A DNA stretch of 64,000 nucleotides, taken from the NCBI RefSeq assembly GCF_029269745.1, contig NZ_JARJHT010000002.1, positions 186,001 through 250,000 of the forward strand. Direction: 5' to 3'. The notes under the pieces are model-generated. The model was given only the letters and a program-made list of their open reading frames with translations, was not told the origin of the DNA and did not search any database. The position numbers and the translations under genes are program-made. This document shows positions 7,450 through 15,130 of the stretch, piece after piece (positions within the stretch are counted from its first letter, which is position 1; every line of letters begins with the position of its first letter). The stretch comes from Polluticoccus soli. Lineage in GTDB: Bacteria > Bacteroidota > Bacteroidia > Chitinophagales > Chitinophagaceae.

Positions 7450-8727
7450 TTAAGTTTTCCTCGGTTTCTTCTTAGCCGCAGGGAAAAGCACGTTGTTCAA
7501 TATTAGCCTGAATCCAGGAGACTGAGGATGCGAGCTCAGCTCTGTTGGCGGGTCGCCGATTGCGTGTTGGTAGTCTTCGGGGTCGTGACCACCGTAGAAT
7601 GTCCAGGTGCCTTTGCCATATTCACCGTGTATATAACGGGCTTCATCTGCTGGTTGGTATTCACCCATAACCAGCACACTGGTCTTCAGCGTTTGTTTTT
7701 TGAACGCGGTGGTTTGGCCCATAAAACCTTTGATGGTCGTTGTATGGTTTTGGCACAGCATACTAGGCACCGGGTCGAACTTTGCAGAGAAGGTAAACAG
7801 TGTGAAATAGTCTACATCCATCTGTACATGCCTTGTATCTGTATTGTCTATGCTCGAGAACTCGTACATGTACGGGTTGGTATATACCTCAAAATTTTTG
7901 AACGCTAGCGTCTTGGTGAAGTCCAGCATTTGCTGCGCATTGCTTGCCGGTGGATCGCCATCGTATGGAACATCGGCTATATCAGTATTCTCTGCTGCCA
8001 GCGCTATATCATAGCTGTCCGTAGCCGAGCACATAGCAAACAGGTAGCCGCCGCCTAATACGAAATCGCGTATCTTCTTGGCCACTGCCAGCTTCAGCTG
8101 CGATACCTTCCTGAAGCCGTGTTTAGCCGCTATCGCTTCGTTGTTCTTCACGTCTTCCTGGTACCAGGCTGCATTGCGGTAGGCTGCCCAGAACTTGCCG
8201 TACTGACCGGTAAAATCTTCGTGGTGCAGGTGCAGCCAGTCGTAGTCGGCCAGCTTATCCGCCAGCATCTCTTCATCATACAGCTTGTCGAAGGGTATTT
8301 CGGCATAAGTAAGCACCAGTGTCACTGCATCGTCCCAGGGCTGTTTGCCGGGTGGGGTGTATACTGCTATGCGTGGTGGTTTTTCCAGTTTTATGACGTC
8401 TCCGTTATAGTCAGGGTTAGAGATCGTATTAACTATGCCGAGATATTGGGCATCACTCATTACCTGGTAGCTTACGCCGCGAAGCTTGCAGAGGCGCTCT
8501 ATGGCATCGCTCTGGGCGATGGCAAAGCTGCCGCCTTCGTAGTTGAGTAGCCAATCGGCCTCCATTCCGAGCTGCAGGGCGGCATAGGTCACGCCGTAAG
8601 CCTTCAGGTGGTTGGCCTGGTTCTCGGCGTCCATAGGTATGAAGATCTTGGCTGCAAAGGCCGCCGGAGCCGCAAAAAGCAAACCCAGCGCAATATATAA
8701 GCCCCTGAATACGTTAGTTCTTTTCAT
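7450..8727 (-). CDS. Secreted GATase1-like protein (often mislabelled asparagine synthetase B)
   Basis: A 425-residue protein with a clear Sec signal peptide (MKRTNVFRGLYIALGLLFAA, cleavage near AFA-AK, residues 25-26). Mature sequence opens KIFIPMDAENQANHLKAYG and contains LNYEGGSF (62-69). A GATase1-like segment FVLGGGYLFAMCSATDSYD follows, with Cys233 in the position of a class I amidotransferase nucleophile, and GKGTWTFYGGHDPEDYQH lies near the C-terminus. Bacteroidota homologues are commonly named asparagine synthetase B in databases. There is no synthetase domain here and the length and export signal do not fit that enzyme. The real activity is unknown. It converges on the mmcQ/yjbR gene across a shared terminator. 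Confidence 0.75.
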   Translation of the reverse strand: MKRTNVFRGLYIALGLLFAAPAAFAAKIFIPMDAENQANHLKAYGVTYAALQLGMEADWLLNYEGGSFAIAQSDAIERLCKLRGVSYQVMSDAQYLGIVNTISNPDYNGDVIKLEKPPRIAVYTPPGKQPWDDAVTLVLTYAEIPFDKLYDEEMLADKLADYDWLHLHHEDFTGQYGKFWAAYRNAAWYQEDVKNNEAIAAKHGFRKVSQLKLAVAKKIRDFVLGGGYLFAMCSATDSYDIALAAENTDIADVPYDGDPPASNAQQMLDFTKTLAFKNFEVYTNPYMYEFSSIDNTDTRHVQMDVDYFTLFTFSAKFDPVPSMLCQNHTTTIKGFMGQTTAFKKQTLKTSVLVMGEYQPADEARYIHGEYGKGTWTFYGGHDPEDYQHAIGDPPTELSSHPQSPGFRLILNNVLFPAAKKKPRKT

Positions 8728-8975
8728 TGTTTATAAGCCCTGTAAATTACAACTAATCACATGCCGAAGCTCTTCGGATATGGATTTTTAACAACTATTT
8801 ACTATTTAAAGACACAGGGTGTCGGCGGGGCTTTTACAAAACAGTTTTAACTTGAATATTACGGAACGGTTAAGCTTTGATTACGTTATTTCGTATCTTT
8901 GCATATCCGCTCTGGTAGCGCCTTACAACTCAGTTGTGACCCCAATATTACCAAATAGTTAAGTCTGCGTTATCC

Positions 8976-9008
8976 TTTGGTTTAGCCCGTCCCTTTGTTC
9001 TAATTTTG
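8976..9008 (+). promoter_or_regulatory. Porin promoter
   Basis: -33 TTTG (8976-8979), 21-bp spacer, -7 TAATTTTG (9001-9008), a full consensus match. A second box, TATCTTTG at 8894-8901, may be an alternative upstream start. Apart from these and a short inverted repeat (ACAAC-TCA-GTTGT), I see nothing in the 300-bp gap 8728-9030. Confidence 0.7.
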
Positions 9009-9030
9009 CGCCCGAATTCAACAAAAAAGA

Positions 9031-10341
9031 ATGAAACGTAGTATTGTACTGCTCTCTTTAGTGATGATGGGCAATGTGGCGATGGCGCAAAGGTTCCTGA
9101 CCGATATGATGGATACCACCACGCAGATAGGCAAAGGTCTGTATCCCCTTTATGGTTCGCACGATCGCCTGAAATTTGGTGGTTATATGCAGCCGCAATT
9201 TCAGTGGGCCGAGGACAAAGGAGTAAAAAACTACGCTGGCGGCGATTTTGCCCCCAATTCAAACAATCGTTTCATGCTGCGCCGCGGCCGTATCCGTGTC
9301 GACTATATGCACATGAACGACAAGAATGAGCCAATGGCCCTGTTCGCTTTCCAGTTCGATGGTTCTGAAAAAGGTGTGGCGATCCGCGATTTCTGGGGAC
9401 GTATCTACGATAACAAGCTCAACATGTTTGCCCTGACGGCTGGTATGTTTGCCCGCCCCATGGGTTTTGAAGCAAACTATTCATCGTCTGAACGTGAAAG
9501 CCCTGAACGTGGCCGTATGTCGCAGATACTGATGAAGACAGAGCGTGACCTTGGTATGATGGGTACCTTTGAGCCGCGCAAAGGCCAGAACTTCCGTTGG
9601 TTAAAAGTAGACCTCGGCGTATTCAATGGCCAGGGCCTTGCCGGACCGGCTGAGTATGACAGCCACAAAGACGTGATCGGTCGCGTTTCATTGAAACCGC
9701 GTAAGCTCAACAAAGCAGGATGGACACTGTCTGCCAGTGCATCAGGTTATATGGGTGGTATCACCAGCCAGTCGCCATGGATATATGAAGCCAAAGAGAA
9801 CGAAGGCGTTGTTTCTATGATCGGCGATTCTTCTCAAAGCAATATCAATTATGTAGCGCCACGCAAATACTACGGTGCCGATGCGCAGCTGAAAATACCT
9901 AACCGCAAAGGTTATTCTGAGTTCCGTGCAGAATATATAGCAGGTCAGCAAACAGCTACTGCTGCAACTTCAGAAACTCCGGGTACTTACCCTGTGACTG
10001 CAACAAACGCACTTTTGCCACTGTACACACGTTCTTTCAATGGTGCGTATTTCTATTACCTGCAGCACCTTGGTGTTGACTGGGCGCAGCTGGTGTTGAA
10101 GTACGACTGGTACGATCCTAATACTAAAGTACAGGGTAACGACATCAATGCATCGCGCGGATTTACTGCGGCTGATGTAAAGTATAACACAATAGGCGGC
10201 GGTTTTGTTGTGTACCTCAACGCCCACGTAAAAACCTTCCTGTATTACGATCATGTGACTAACGAAAGCACAGCGATCAAAGGTTATACCAACGATATAA
10301 AAGACAACATAATAACGATACGATTGCAGTATCGCTTCTAA
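9031..10341 (+). CDS. Phosphate-selective-type porin (OprO/OprP family)
   Basis: A 436-residue outer-membrane beta-barrel with a signal peptide (MKRSIVLLSLVMMGNVAMAQ). Family features include KFGGYMQPQFQWAED near the mature N-terminus, FMLRRGRIRVDYMH, a RDFWGRIYD strand, GMFARPMGFEANYSSSERES, and a C-terminal strand ending in Phe (LQYRF). It matches the porin O/P family in length and motif order. Members form anion channels in Pseudomonas; the specificity of Bacteroidota members is mostly unknown. It stands alone with its own promoter and terminator, without pst/pho genes nearby, so phosphate specificity is only a family label. Confidence 0.85.
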   Translation: MKRSIVLLSLVMMGNVAMAQRFLTDMMDTTTQIGKGLYPLYGSHDRLKFGGYMQPQFQWAEDKGVKNYAGGDFAPNSNNRFMLRRGRIRVDYMHMNDKNEPMALFAFQFDGSEKGVAIRDFWGRIYDNKLNMFALTAGMFARPMGFEANYSSSERESPERGRMSQILMKTERDLGMMGTFEPRKGQNFRWLKVDLGVFNGQGLAGPAEYDSHKDVIGRVSLKPRKLNKAGWTLSASASGYMGGITSQSPWIYEAKENEGVVSMIGDSSQSNINYVAPRKYYGADAQLKIPNRKGYSEFRAEYIAGQQTATAATSETPGTYPVTATNALLPLYTRSFNGAYFYYLQHLGVDWAQLVLKYDWYDPNTKVQGNDINASRGFTAADVKYNTIGGGFVVYLNAHVKTFLYYDHVTNESTAIKGYTNDIKDNIITIRLQYRF

Positions 10342-10379
10342 AACTAAAAAGCCTCCGATAAGGAGGCTTTTTAGTTTTA
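10341..10379. terminator. Bidirectional terminator after the porin
   Basis: A 16-bp stem beginning AAACTAAAAAGCCTCC (10341-10356) pairs perfectly with 10362-10377 around a 5-nt loop, with T-rich flanks on both strands. It lies 5 nt beyond the far (second) stop codon of the Imm63-like pseudogene on the minus strand, which supports that stop as the original gene end. Confidence 0.85.
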
Positions 10380-10382
10380 TCG

Positions 10383-10898
10383 TTATTTCGTTGGTCGTGG
10401 ATACTTTTTCTCTGCTTCTTTGGATGCTTCGGAATAAGACAAGCCAGCTGATCTCAGTTCTGTAATGTAATCGACACGCAAGCCGCTGTTGTCATCGAAT
10501 GGATTGCCTTTTAATATTGTCTGGTGTTCCTTCTGTAGTCAATCTTTCCAATCTGATTTTACGCTGCCCATCAACTCTTCTTGTTTCTCAAAATGAACAC
10601 GCCTTTGATTGATGTTTCGAGGGGCCTGCTTTGCGGCGAATGTAATGGCAGGGTGAAAAGTAACCTCCTTGAGTATTGCATATAACAAGTCGTCTTCATT
10701 CAAGGCGATTGTGACAAGGTCTTCGCCTCCACGTTCACCGCTACACATAAGCCTGTATGTAACCCAGGATTTTCCTTCAGCTTCAATATACAATCCGTTG
10801 AGAATAGCTTCGCCATAGCCAATGACGGGAGGGACAATTCCGATCTTTTCGGTCAGTTCATTAATTGCTGCCTGGATTTTAATGAGACGTTGGTCCAT
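10383..10898 (-). pseudogene. Imm63-like immunity protein gene interrupted by an in-frame TGA
   Basis: The minus frame starts at ATG 10898 (MDQRLIKIQAAINELTEKIG) and runs 119 codons to a TGA at 10539-10541. It then continues in the same frame, with no further stop, for 51 codons to TAA at 10383-10385. The downstream part (QKEHQTILKGNPFDD, then DYITELRSAGLSYSEASK and KYPRP) is clearly protein-like. The whole reads like the Imm63 immunity family of polymorphic toxin systems: RRVHFEKQEELMGSV, a W-containing segment, then EHxxIL...NPFDD and a terminal YPxP. The TGA could derive from TGG (Trp) or CGA (Arg) by one transition. The terminator just beyond the second stop fits a once-intact 171-residue protein. 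No partner toxin is visible nearby. Loss of function or low-level readthrough (TGA followed by C) are both possible. Confidence 0.65.
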
Positions 10899-10929
10899 GA
10901 TTATCCAGCGCAATGTAAATATTTAGCGG

Positions 10930-12408
10930 CTAATGCTCTATCAGAACTTTATCTATCACCCTTTCGCCATTCTGCAGTATACTGATATGGTAAAGCCCCG
11001 CCGGCAGATCCGTAACTTCTATTGATGTTGATCGGTCCCTTGTTTGTATTTGCTTCACCAACTGACCAACTGCGTTGTGCAGTGTAATGGTAGCATCGCC
11101 CGCTGTAGGAAGGTTTACCACCAATTGATCTGATGCCGGATTGGGATAGATATTCAATTCAGCCTTTGCCGACTGCTCTACGTCCAGTGCATAATAGCGA
11201 TAGCATGGATTCCCGTTTTTGCGCGTGTGCAAAAGCTGGGTGCGGTAATACCCGCCAAAGTTTTTGTCCCAACAGGTGTGATACAAGGTACGGCCAAGCT
11301 TTTGTTTATACTGGTAGCCATAACCGCAGGGTTCCATAGTTACCAGGGAGCTATCTGCCTGCATATTGATAGATAAGCGCTCGTAGGCTGGTGCGGTCTC
11401 GCAAAACGTAGTATCGAGTGGGTTGTAACGTATGATGTCTTTCTGGCCCCATTCCTCCGGCATGTAGTTCGTATCCAGTAGCAGTGCAGAGTTGTAATTC
11501 ACAGTTACATAAGCCGGTACCGTGCTGTGCGATGGTGGGAACGTTTTGAAATTCTGTGTGTATGTCCAGCGGGCTATTTTGTATTGGACTGAAGTTGCCC
11601 CAACAGTTTTTTCAACAACTTCTTCGAGAACGATCTTTTCCAAATCAGACTTACTAACATTCTCAACGCCGTCCGTTTTATATTCAAACATGTCTCCAAC
11701 TTTGAAGTCGTAAATGTTCAGGACGTTGGGGTTCGGTAGATCGATAAGGTTGAAATACAACTGGCTGGCAGTAGGTGTGATGGGGAAAGGCAGGTCCCTG
11801 TCTATCCAGAAGTCGAAACCGCGCTGGTAAACCTGGTCAGGTTCGTGCATTGGGAACAGGTACAGATCGGGAACCCGCACAAATCCGTGGTTTTTACTAA
11901 GAATGATCTTCGTATTGTGCAGCGGATCGTCGCTATTTACCGCCGCGCCATTCCAGGCAGTAATGGTGATGTCCTTGATCTCATCCAACGCGCCAAGAAC
12001 AGTTGCTGTATTTACAGCCGTTACAGTTGCTGAATAGTGTTGTGCTGTCGCATCATTATAAAGCTCCCAACTGTCGTTCAGCGCCGCCTGGCTTTTAATA
12101 ACAACTGTATCTCCCCAGTAGTTGTCGAAATAATGCGTCCCGTCGGGGGCAATTATAATTGTATCTCCCAGCCAGCTGCCTGATGGTTTCAGCTTCTGGT
12201 TGCTGAGATAGTAGCCGCGCGCTGATTTGAAAGGATACAACACCGTGTTGCTGCCTATGGCCTTGACCGAGTCCACGCGCATGCCGCGCAGGTAGTAGTA
12301 ATCGTTAAGGAAATAGCGCTTAACTGAAGGCTGCACACACCACCAGTCTGTTTGCGCCTGGGCCACCGAGGCCAATATTATGAACAATAGTGTTAACGTC
12401 CGTTTCAT
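10930..12408 (-). CDS. Secreted protein with T9SS type A sorting domain
   Basis: A 492-residue exported protein of unknown activity. The signal peptide MKRTLTLLFIILASVAQAQ is followed by a mature region of about 390 residues without a recognisable enzyme motif. The last 75 residues form a T9SS type A sorting domain, opening LNIYPNPASDQLVVNLPT and ending in GLYHISILQNGERVIDKVLI. The protein should cross the outer membrane through the type IX system and be released or anchored at the cell surface. It lies 10 nt downstream of a second, shorter T9SS cargo gene, so both form an operon. Several cysteines (for example CDK, CGYGY, CYRYY) suggest disulfides. Confidence 0.85.
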   Translation of the reverse strand: MKRTLTLLFIILASVAQAQTDWWCVQPSVKRYFLNDYYYLRGMRVDSVKAIGSNTVLYPFKSARGYYLSNQKLKPSGSWLGDTIIIAPDGTHYFDNYWGDTVVIKSQAALNDSWELYNDATAQHYSATVTAVNTATVLGALDEIKDITITAWNGAAVNSDDPLHNTKIILSKNHGFVRVPDLYLFPMHEPDQVYQRGFDFWIDRDLPFPITPTASQLYFNLIDLPNPNVLNIYDFKVGDMFEYKTDGVENVSKSDLEKIVLEEVVEKTVGATSVQYKIARWTYTQNFKTFPPSHSTVPAYVTVNYNSALLLDTNYMPEEWGQKDIIRYNPLDTTFCETAPAYERLSINMQADSSLVTMEPCGYGYQYKQKLGRTLYHTCWDKNFGGYYRTQLLHTRKNGNPCYRYYALDVEQSAKAELNIYPNPASDQLVVNLPTAGDATITLHNAVGQLVKQIQTRDRSTSIEVTDLPAGLYHISILQNGERVIDKVLIEH

Positions 12409-12418
12409 ACGCTCGATT

Positions 12419-13330
12419 TTAGTTGATAATAGTGATCTTCTTTATTGCATACTGTTCATCTGCCGAGTACTTAAGATAATACAAGCCATCGGGCAAGTCA
12501 AGGTGCAACTGCCCATTTGAAGGGATGTTTTCGGTTCGATATGCTTTCTGGCCTTGCAGGTTATAGATACTTACTACCGATTTGTGATCTCTTGTCGAAT
12601 TGTTTTTGATGGTAATGTCGCCTGATGAAGGATTGGGGTAGACGTCAACGAGGTGATTGTTTTGCAGGTCTTTGACACCTTCTACCCAATCCTGGAACAG
12701 AAAATTGTCCATCATCCAGCCCTCTTTGTTGGTTTGTACACCATCGGAAATAAATGTGAAGCGGTACAGGAATGTATCTGCCGAGATATAACTGGGGTAT
12801 GTTTTCTGAAAATATGCAGCATTGCGCCAGGCAGACATGACGACATCAAAGGCCTTCCACTCATGAGATGATGTGTCTAGTCTAGGCTTGGGCTCCGCCC
12901 AGAAAAAATCATAGATGGTATCCTCTGTCATTGCATTTACCCAATGTAGGCCGCTGTCACCAGATACTTCGATTTTTGCTATTTCACCAGAGTCAATATC
13001 GAGTTTGTACATAAACCTCAAAGAAAAAACAGAAACAAAAGGCCATATAGAATTTGTGTGTTTTACAATAAATACCGACGTGTCATTGGTCGGGTACGGG
13101 TTTAACGTGTCGGTTGCTATAGCATTGGGGTAGCTGAAAGCCGAATCAAAAATGGTTTTTTGGGGTTTGCCGGTCTGCCATTTGTTGTTTGGATAGTTTG
13201 CTGTATCGATAATGAATTGATGACTACATCCACCTGACGCGTCGAGGTTGCATTGATCGTAGAAATACCATCCTTGAGCATTTGGAAGATATGGAAGTAG
13301 AATAGCCAATAGAGTAAATAGTTTTTTCAT
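12419..13330 (-). CDS. Secreted protein with T9SS type A sorting domain
   Basis: A 303-residue exported protein, first gene of the two-gene T9SS cargo operon. The signal peptide ends at NAQ (about residue 19). The mature part begins GWYFYDQCNLDASGGC and has a beta-rich, jelly-roll-like character (SGDSGLHWVNAM, SADTFLYRFTFISDG, WMMDNFLFQDW), reminiscent of surface carbohydrate- or protein-binding modules. The C-terminal sorting domain starts VDVYPNPSSGDITIKNN and ends AIKKITIIN. A -7-like box TAACTTTA on the minus strand (13345-13352) could drive it. No function can be assigned. Confidence 0.82.
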   Translation of the reverse strand: MKKLFTLLAILLPYLPNAQGWYFYDQCNLDASGGCSHQFIIDTANYPNNKWQTGKPQKTIFDSAFSYPNAIATDTLNPYPTNDTSVFIVKHTNSIWPFVSVFSLRFMYKLDIDSGEIAKIEVSGDSGLHWVNAMTEDTIYDFFWAEPKPRLDTSSHEWKAFDVVMSAWRNAAYFQKTYPSYISADTFLYRFTFISDGVQTNKEGWMMDNFLFQDWVEGVKDLQNNHLVDVYPNPSSGDITIKNNSTRDHKSVVSIYNLQGQKAYRTENIPSNGQLHLDLPDGLYYLKYSADEQYAIKKITIIN

Positions 13331-13361
13331 AACGCGGTTTCTCTAAAGTTAATATTTTTTC

Positions 13362-13392
13362 TTGATGCGTTCCTGTTTTTTACGTAAATTTG
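13362..13392 (+). promoter_or_regulatory. Promoter of the terminase-small-subunit-like gene
   Basis: -33 TTG (13362-13364), 20-bp spacer, perfect -7 TAAATTTG (13385-13392). The predicted leader to the ATG at 13459 is about 60 nt. Confidence 0.6.
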
Positions 13393-13458
13393 TTATTAAA
13401 ATGTACCAGCCGATAACCCTATGAAAATCACCTGATTTAACCCGGTCAATCAACAACC

Positions 13459-14343
13459 ATGAAATCCTACTGGAAACCTCAGCACGAGGTCTTTATCCGC
13501 TGCATGCTAAAGCATGAAGATCTAACCAAAGCATACCGCACAGCTTACCCCAAAGCCCAAACTGCATCTGCCAGGGTAGGAGGTATTCGTTTATTCGCTT
13601 ATCCACATATCCGGCAGCGCATTGAGCCCATACTGAAACAACGCCGTGAAGAATCACACAAAAAAGCGTTGGAAGAAGGCGCAAAAAGAGAGCGAAAAGC
13701 ACGTGAGCGGCGACTGGAAATTCGTGCAGTTCTTTATAAAGTGATAATGAAAGAGTTGCGCAGGAAACGCGTATTCATCGTCAAAGGTCAATCAGTGATC
13801 GTTGATGATGACCCGCCTATTAGCACCAGGCTCGATGCCCTTGTTCTTGACCAGCGCCTGGAATCCGGCTACGACAACTGGCCGGTCATTGAACGCCGCT
13901 TTACCCGCATCATGGCCAGCCTGTTGCCGCGCGAAAAACGGGAACATTCTGTAACAAATTCATTGCCGGGCTTAATACCAGCAAGTGTTTCCATTTCCCC
14001 CTTTGAAGCGGGACGTCAATGCGCAGCATTGACAGGGGGATGTGGTGTAACACGGATTGTTGACATAACCCGCATGGCGCGGACATCCCCCTCCGCCCCC
14101 TTGAAAGGGGGGACTGGGGATATCTTGAAATTTTCGAAACAACCGAGCGTCGACGAGCTAGTGAATGCCTTTGAAGAGAGATTAATTCAGAAACAATCTG
14201 TAACAAAAGCCCGCGCAAAGCCGGCGCAGACGCATTCTGCGGCCTATACCAAAGCAAGTGTTCAAAGAGCAGTTGTGACAAAAGCTATATACGTGCAAGC
14301 TTCCCCGCCGCCAGATGTTGGTTTTTCATCAAAATCCGTATAA
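13459..14343 (+). CDS. Terminase-small-subunit-like protein with a repeat-encoded insert
   Basis: A 294-residue protein. The first 60 or so residues (KPQHEVFIRCMLKHEDLTKA, YRTAYPKAQTASARVGGIRL, FAYPHIRQRI) resemble the N-terminal helix-turn-helix of phage terminase small subunits. A highly charged helical region follows (residues 62-95). Residues of about 178-222 are encoded by a palindromic repeat (13991-14124) and read SPFEAGRQCAALTGGCG and SPSAPLKGGTGD, which looks like translated repeat DNA rather than selected protein. The frame stays open through it and on to a Lys/Gln/Ser-rich tail. No terminase large subunit, portal or other phage gene is nearby. Such stand-alone TerS-like proteins occur in Bacteroidota, so this is more likely a domesticated DNA-binding protein than a prophage remnant. 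Confidence 0.6.
   Translation: MKSYWKPQHEVFIRCMLKHEDLTKAYRTAYPKAQTASARVGGIRLFAYPHIRQRIEPILKQRREESHKKALEEGAKRERKARERRLEIRAVLYKVIMKELRRKRVFIVKGQSVIVDDDPPISTRLDALVLDQRLESGYDNWPVIERRFTRIMASLLPREKREHSVTNSLPGLIPASVSISPFEAGRQCAALTGGCGVTRIVDITRMARTSPSAPLKGGTGDILKFSKQPSVDELVNAFEERLIQKQSVTKARAKPAQTHSAAYTKASVQRAVVTKAIYVQASPPPDVGFSSKSV
13991..14124. repeat. Palindromic GC-rich repeat element inside an ORF
   Basis: Imperfect inverted repeat: a left arm around 13996-14042 (CCCCCTTTGAAGCGGG, then AGGGGGATGT) and a right arm around 14084-14124 (ACATCCCCCTCCGCCCCC, then AAAGGGGGGACTGGGGATAT). The left arm carries an extra small hairpin, TCAATGC-GCA-GCATTGA (14016-14032). Each arm also folds on itself (CCCCCTT/AAGGGGG). 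Elements of this C-rich type are dispersed in many Bacteroidota genomes, in my recollection. Its length is close to a multiple of three, and it leaves the host reading frame open. Confidence 0.7.
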
Positions 14344-14346
14344 TTG
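14318..14346 (+). promoter_or_regulatory. Promoter of the SDR gene, predicted leaderless
   Basis: -33 TTG (14318-14320), 18-bp spacer, -7 TATAATTG (14339-14346; one mismatch). The box ends 4 nt before the ATG at 14351. It overlaps the end of the preceding ORF, whose stop is at 14341-14343. Confidence 0.45.
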
Positions 14347-14350
14347 CGCC

Positions 14351-15055
14351 ATGCCATATGCCATCATAACAGGAGCCACGCAAGGAATAGGCAAGGCCGT
14401 AGCAGAGAAACTATTGTCGCACGGTTTTTCGGTAGCTATCTGCGCCCGCAGCCACAATGACCTGCACGCGGTAGAGACTGAATGGAAGCAGCGCTTTCCC
14501 TCGGCACAGATCATCGCCCACCGCGCCGACCTGTCCGTAAAGCAGGATGTGCTGTCGTTTGCCCGCCAGGTGCTGGAGCGTTTCCCGGTTATTGATGTGC
14601 TGGTGAACAATGCAGGCCTGTTCTTCCCGGGTACCCTCATCGGCGAACCAGAGGGTCATATGGAAACCCTGATGAATGTCAACTTCTTCAGCGCTTACCA
14701 CCTTACCCGCCAGGTAGTACCCGCCATGCAGAAAAACAAAAGCGGACACATATTTAATATGTGTTCGGTTGCCAGCCTGAAGGCCTATCCTAACGGCGGT
14801 GCCTACGGTATCACCAAATATGCGTTGCTTGGCTTCAGCGACAACCTTCGTATTGAGCTGATGCCCGATAATATCAAAGTGACAGCTATCTGCCCGGGAG
14901 CCACCCAAAGCCGCTCGTGGGAAGGAGCAGGAATACCTGCAGAACGCATGATGGAAGCCAATGACGTTGCCGAAATTGTATGGTCTGCTTATAGCCTCAG
15001 TGCCGCAGCTAATGTTGAAACCATAGTTATGAGGCCAATTAAAGGAGATATATAA
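14351..15055 (+). CDS. SDR-family NAD(P)-dependent oxidoreductase
   Basis: A 234-residue classical short-chain dehydrogenase/reductase. The start MPYAIITG at 14351 is chosen because it places the Rossmann motif TGATQGIG at residues 7-14 as is usual; a longer frame overlaps the previous gene. NNAG follows around residue 82, and the catalytic YGITK (YxxxK) follows the SVASLKAYPNGG serine region. Substrate unknown; the family acts on alcohols, ketones and activated acyl groups with NAD(H) or NADP(H). It is 7 nt downstream of the TerS-like gene but appears to have its own promoter. Confidence 0.9.
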   Translation: MPYAIITGATQGIGKAVAEKLLSHGFSVAICARSHNDLHAVETEWKQRFPSAQIIAHRADLSVKQDVLSFARQVLERFPVIDVLVNNAGLFFPGTLIGEPEGHMETLMNVNFFSAYHLTRQVVPAMQKNKSGHIFNMCSVASLKAYPNGGAYGITKYALLGFSDNLRIELMPDNIKVTAICPGATQSRSWEGAGIPAERMMEANDVAEIVWSAYSLSAAANVETIVMRPIKGDI

Positions 15056-15110
15056 ACATTTTTAACTTAGTTTTAGCAGTGCACCCTTACCCACGGCAAA
15101 GCGTTCAAGC

Positions 15111-15118
15111 TAATTTTG
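15111..15118 (+). promoter_or_regulatory. -7 box upstream of batD
   Basis: Perfect TAATTTTG ending 12 nt before the ATG at 15131. The -33 region is weak (TTAC at the expected distance). Confidence 0.5.
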
Positions 15119-15130
15119 TAGTCACCCAAA

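Noticed and set aside
13459-14343. Prophage or phage remnant
   Set aside because: Only a terminase-small-subunit-like N-terminus is visible; no large terminase, portal, capsid, integrase or att repeats.
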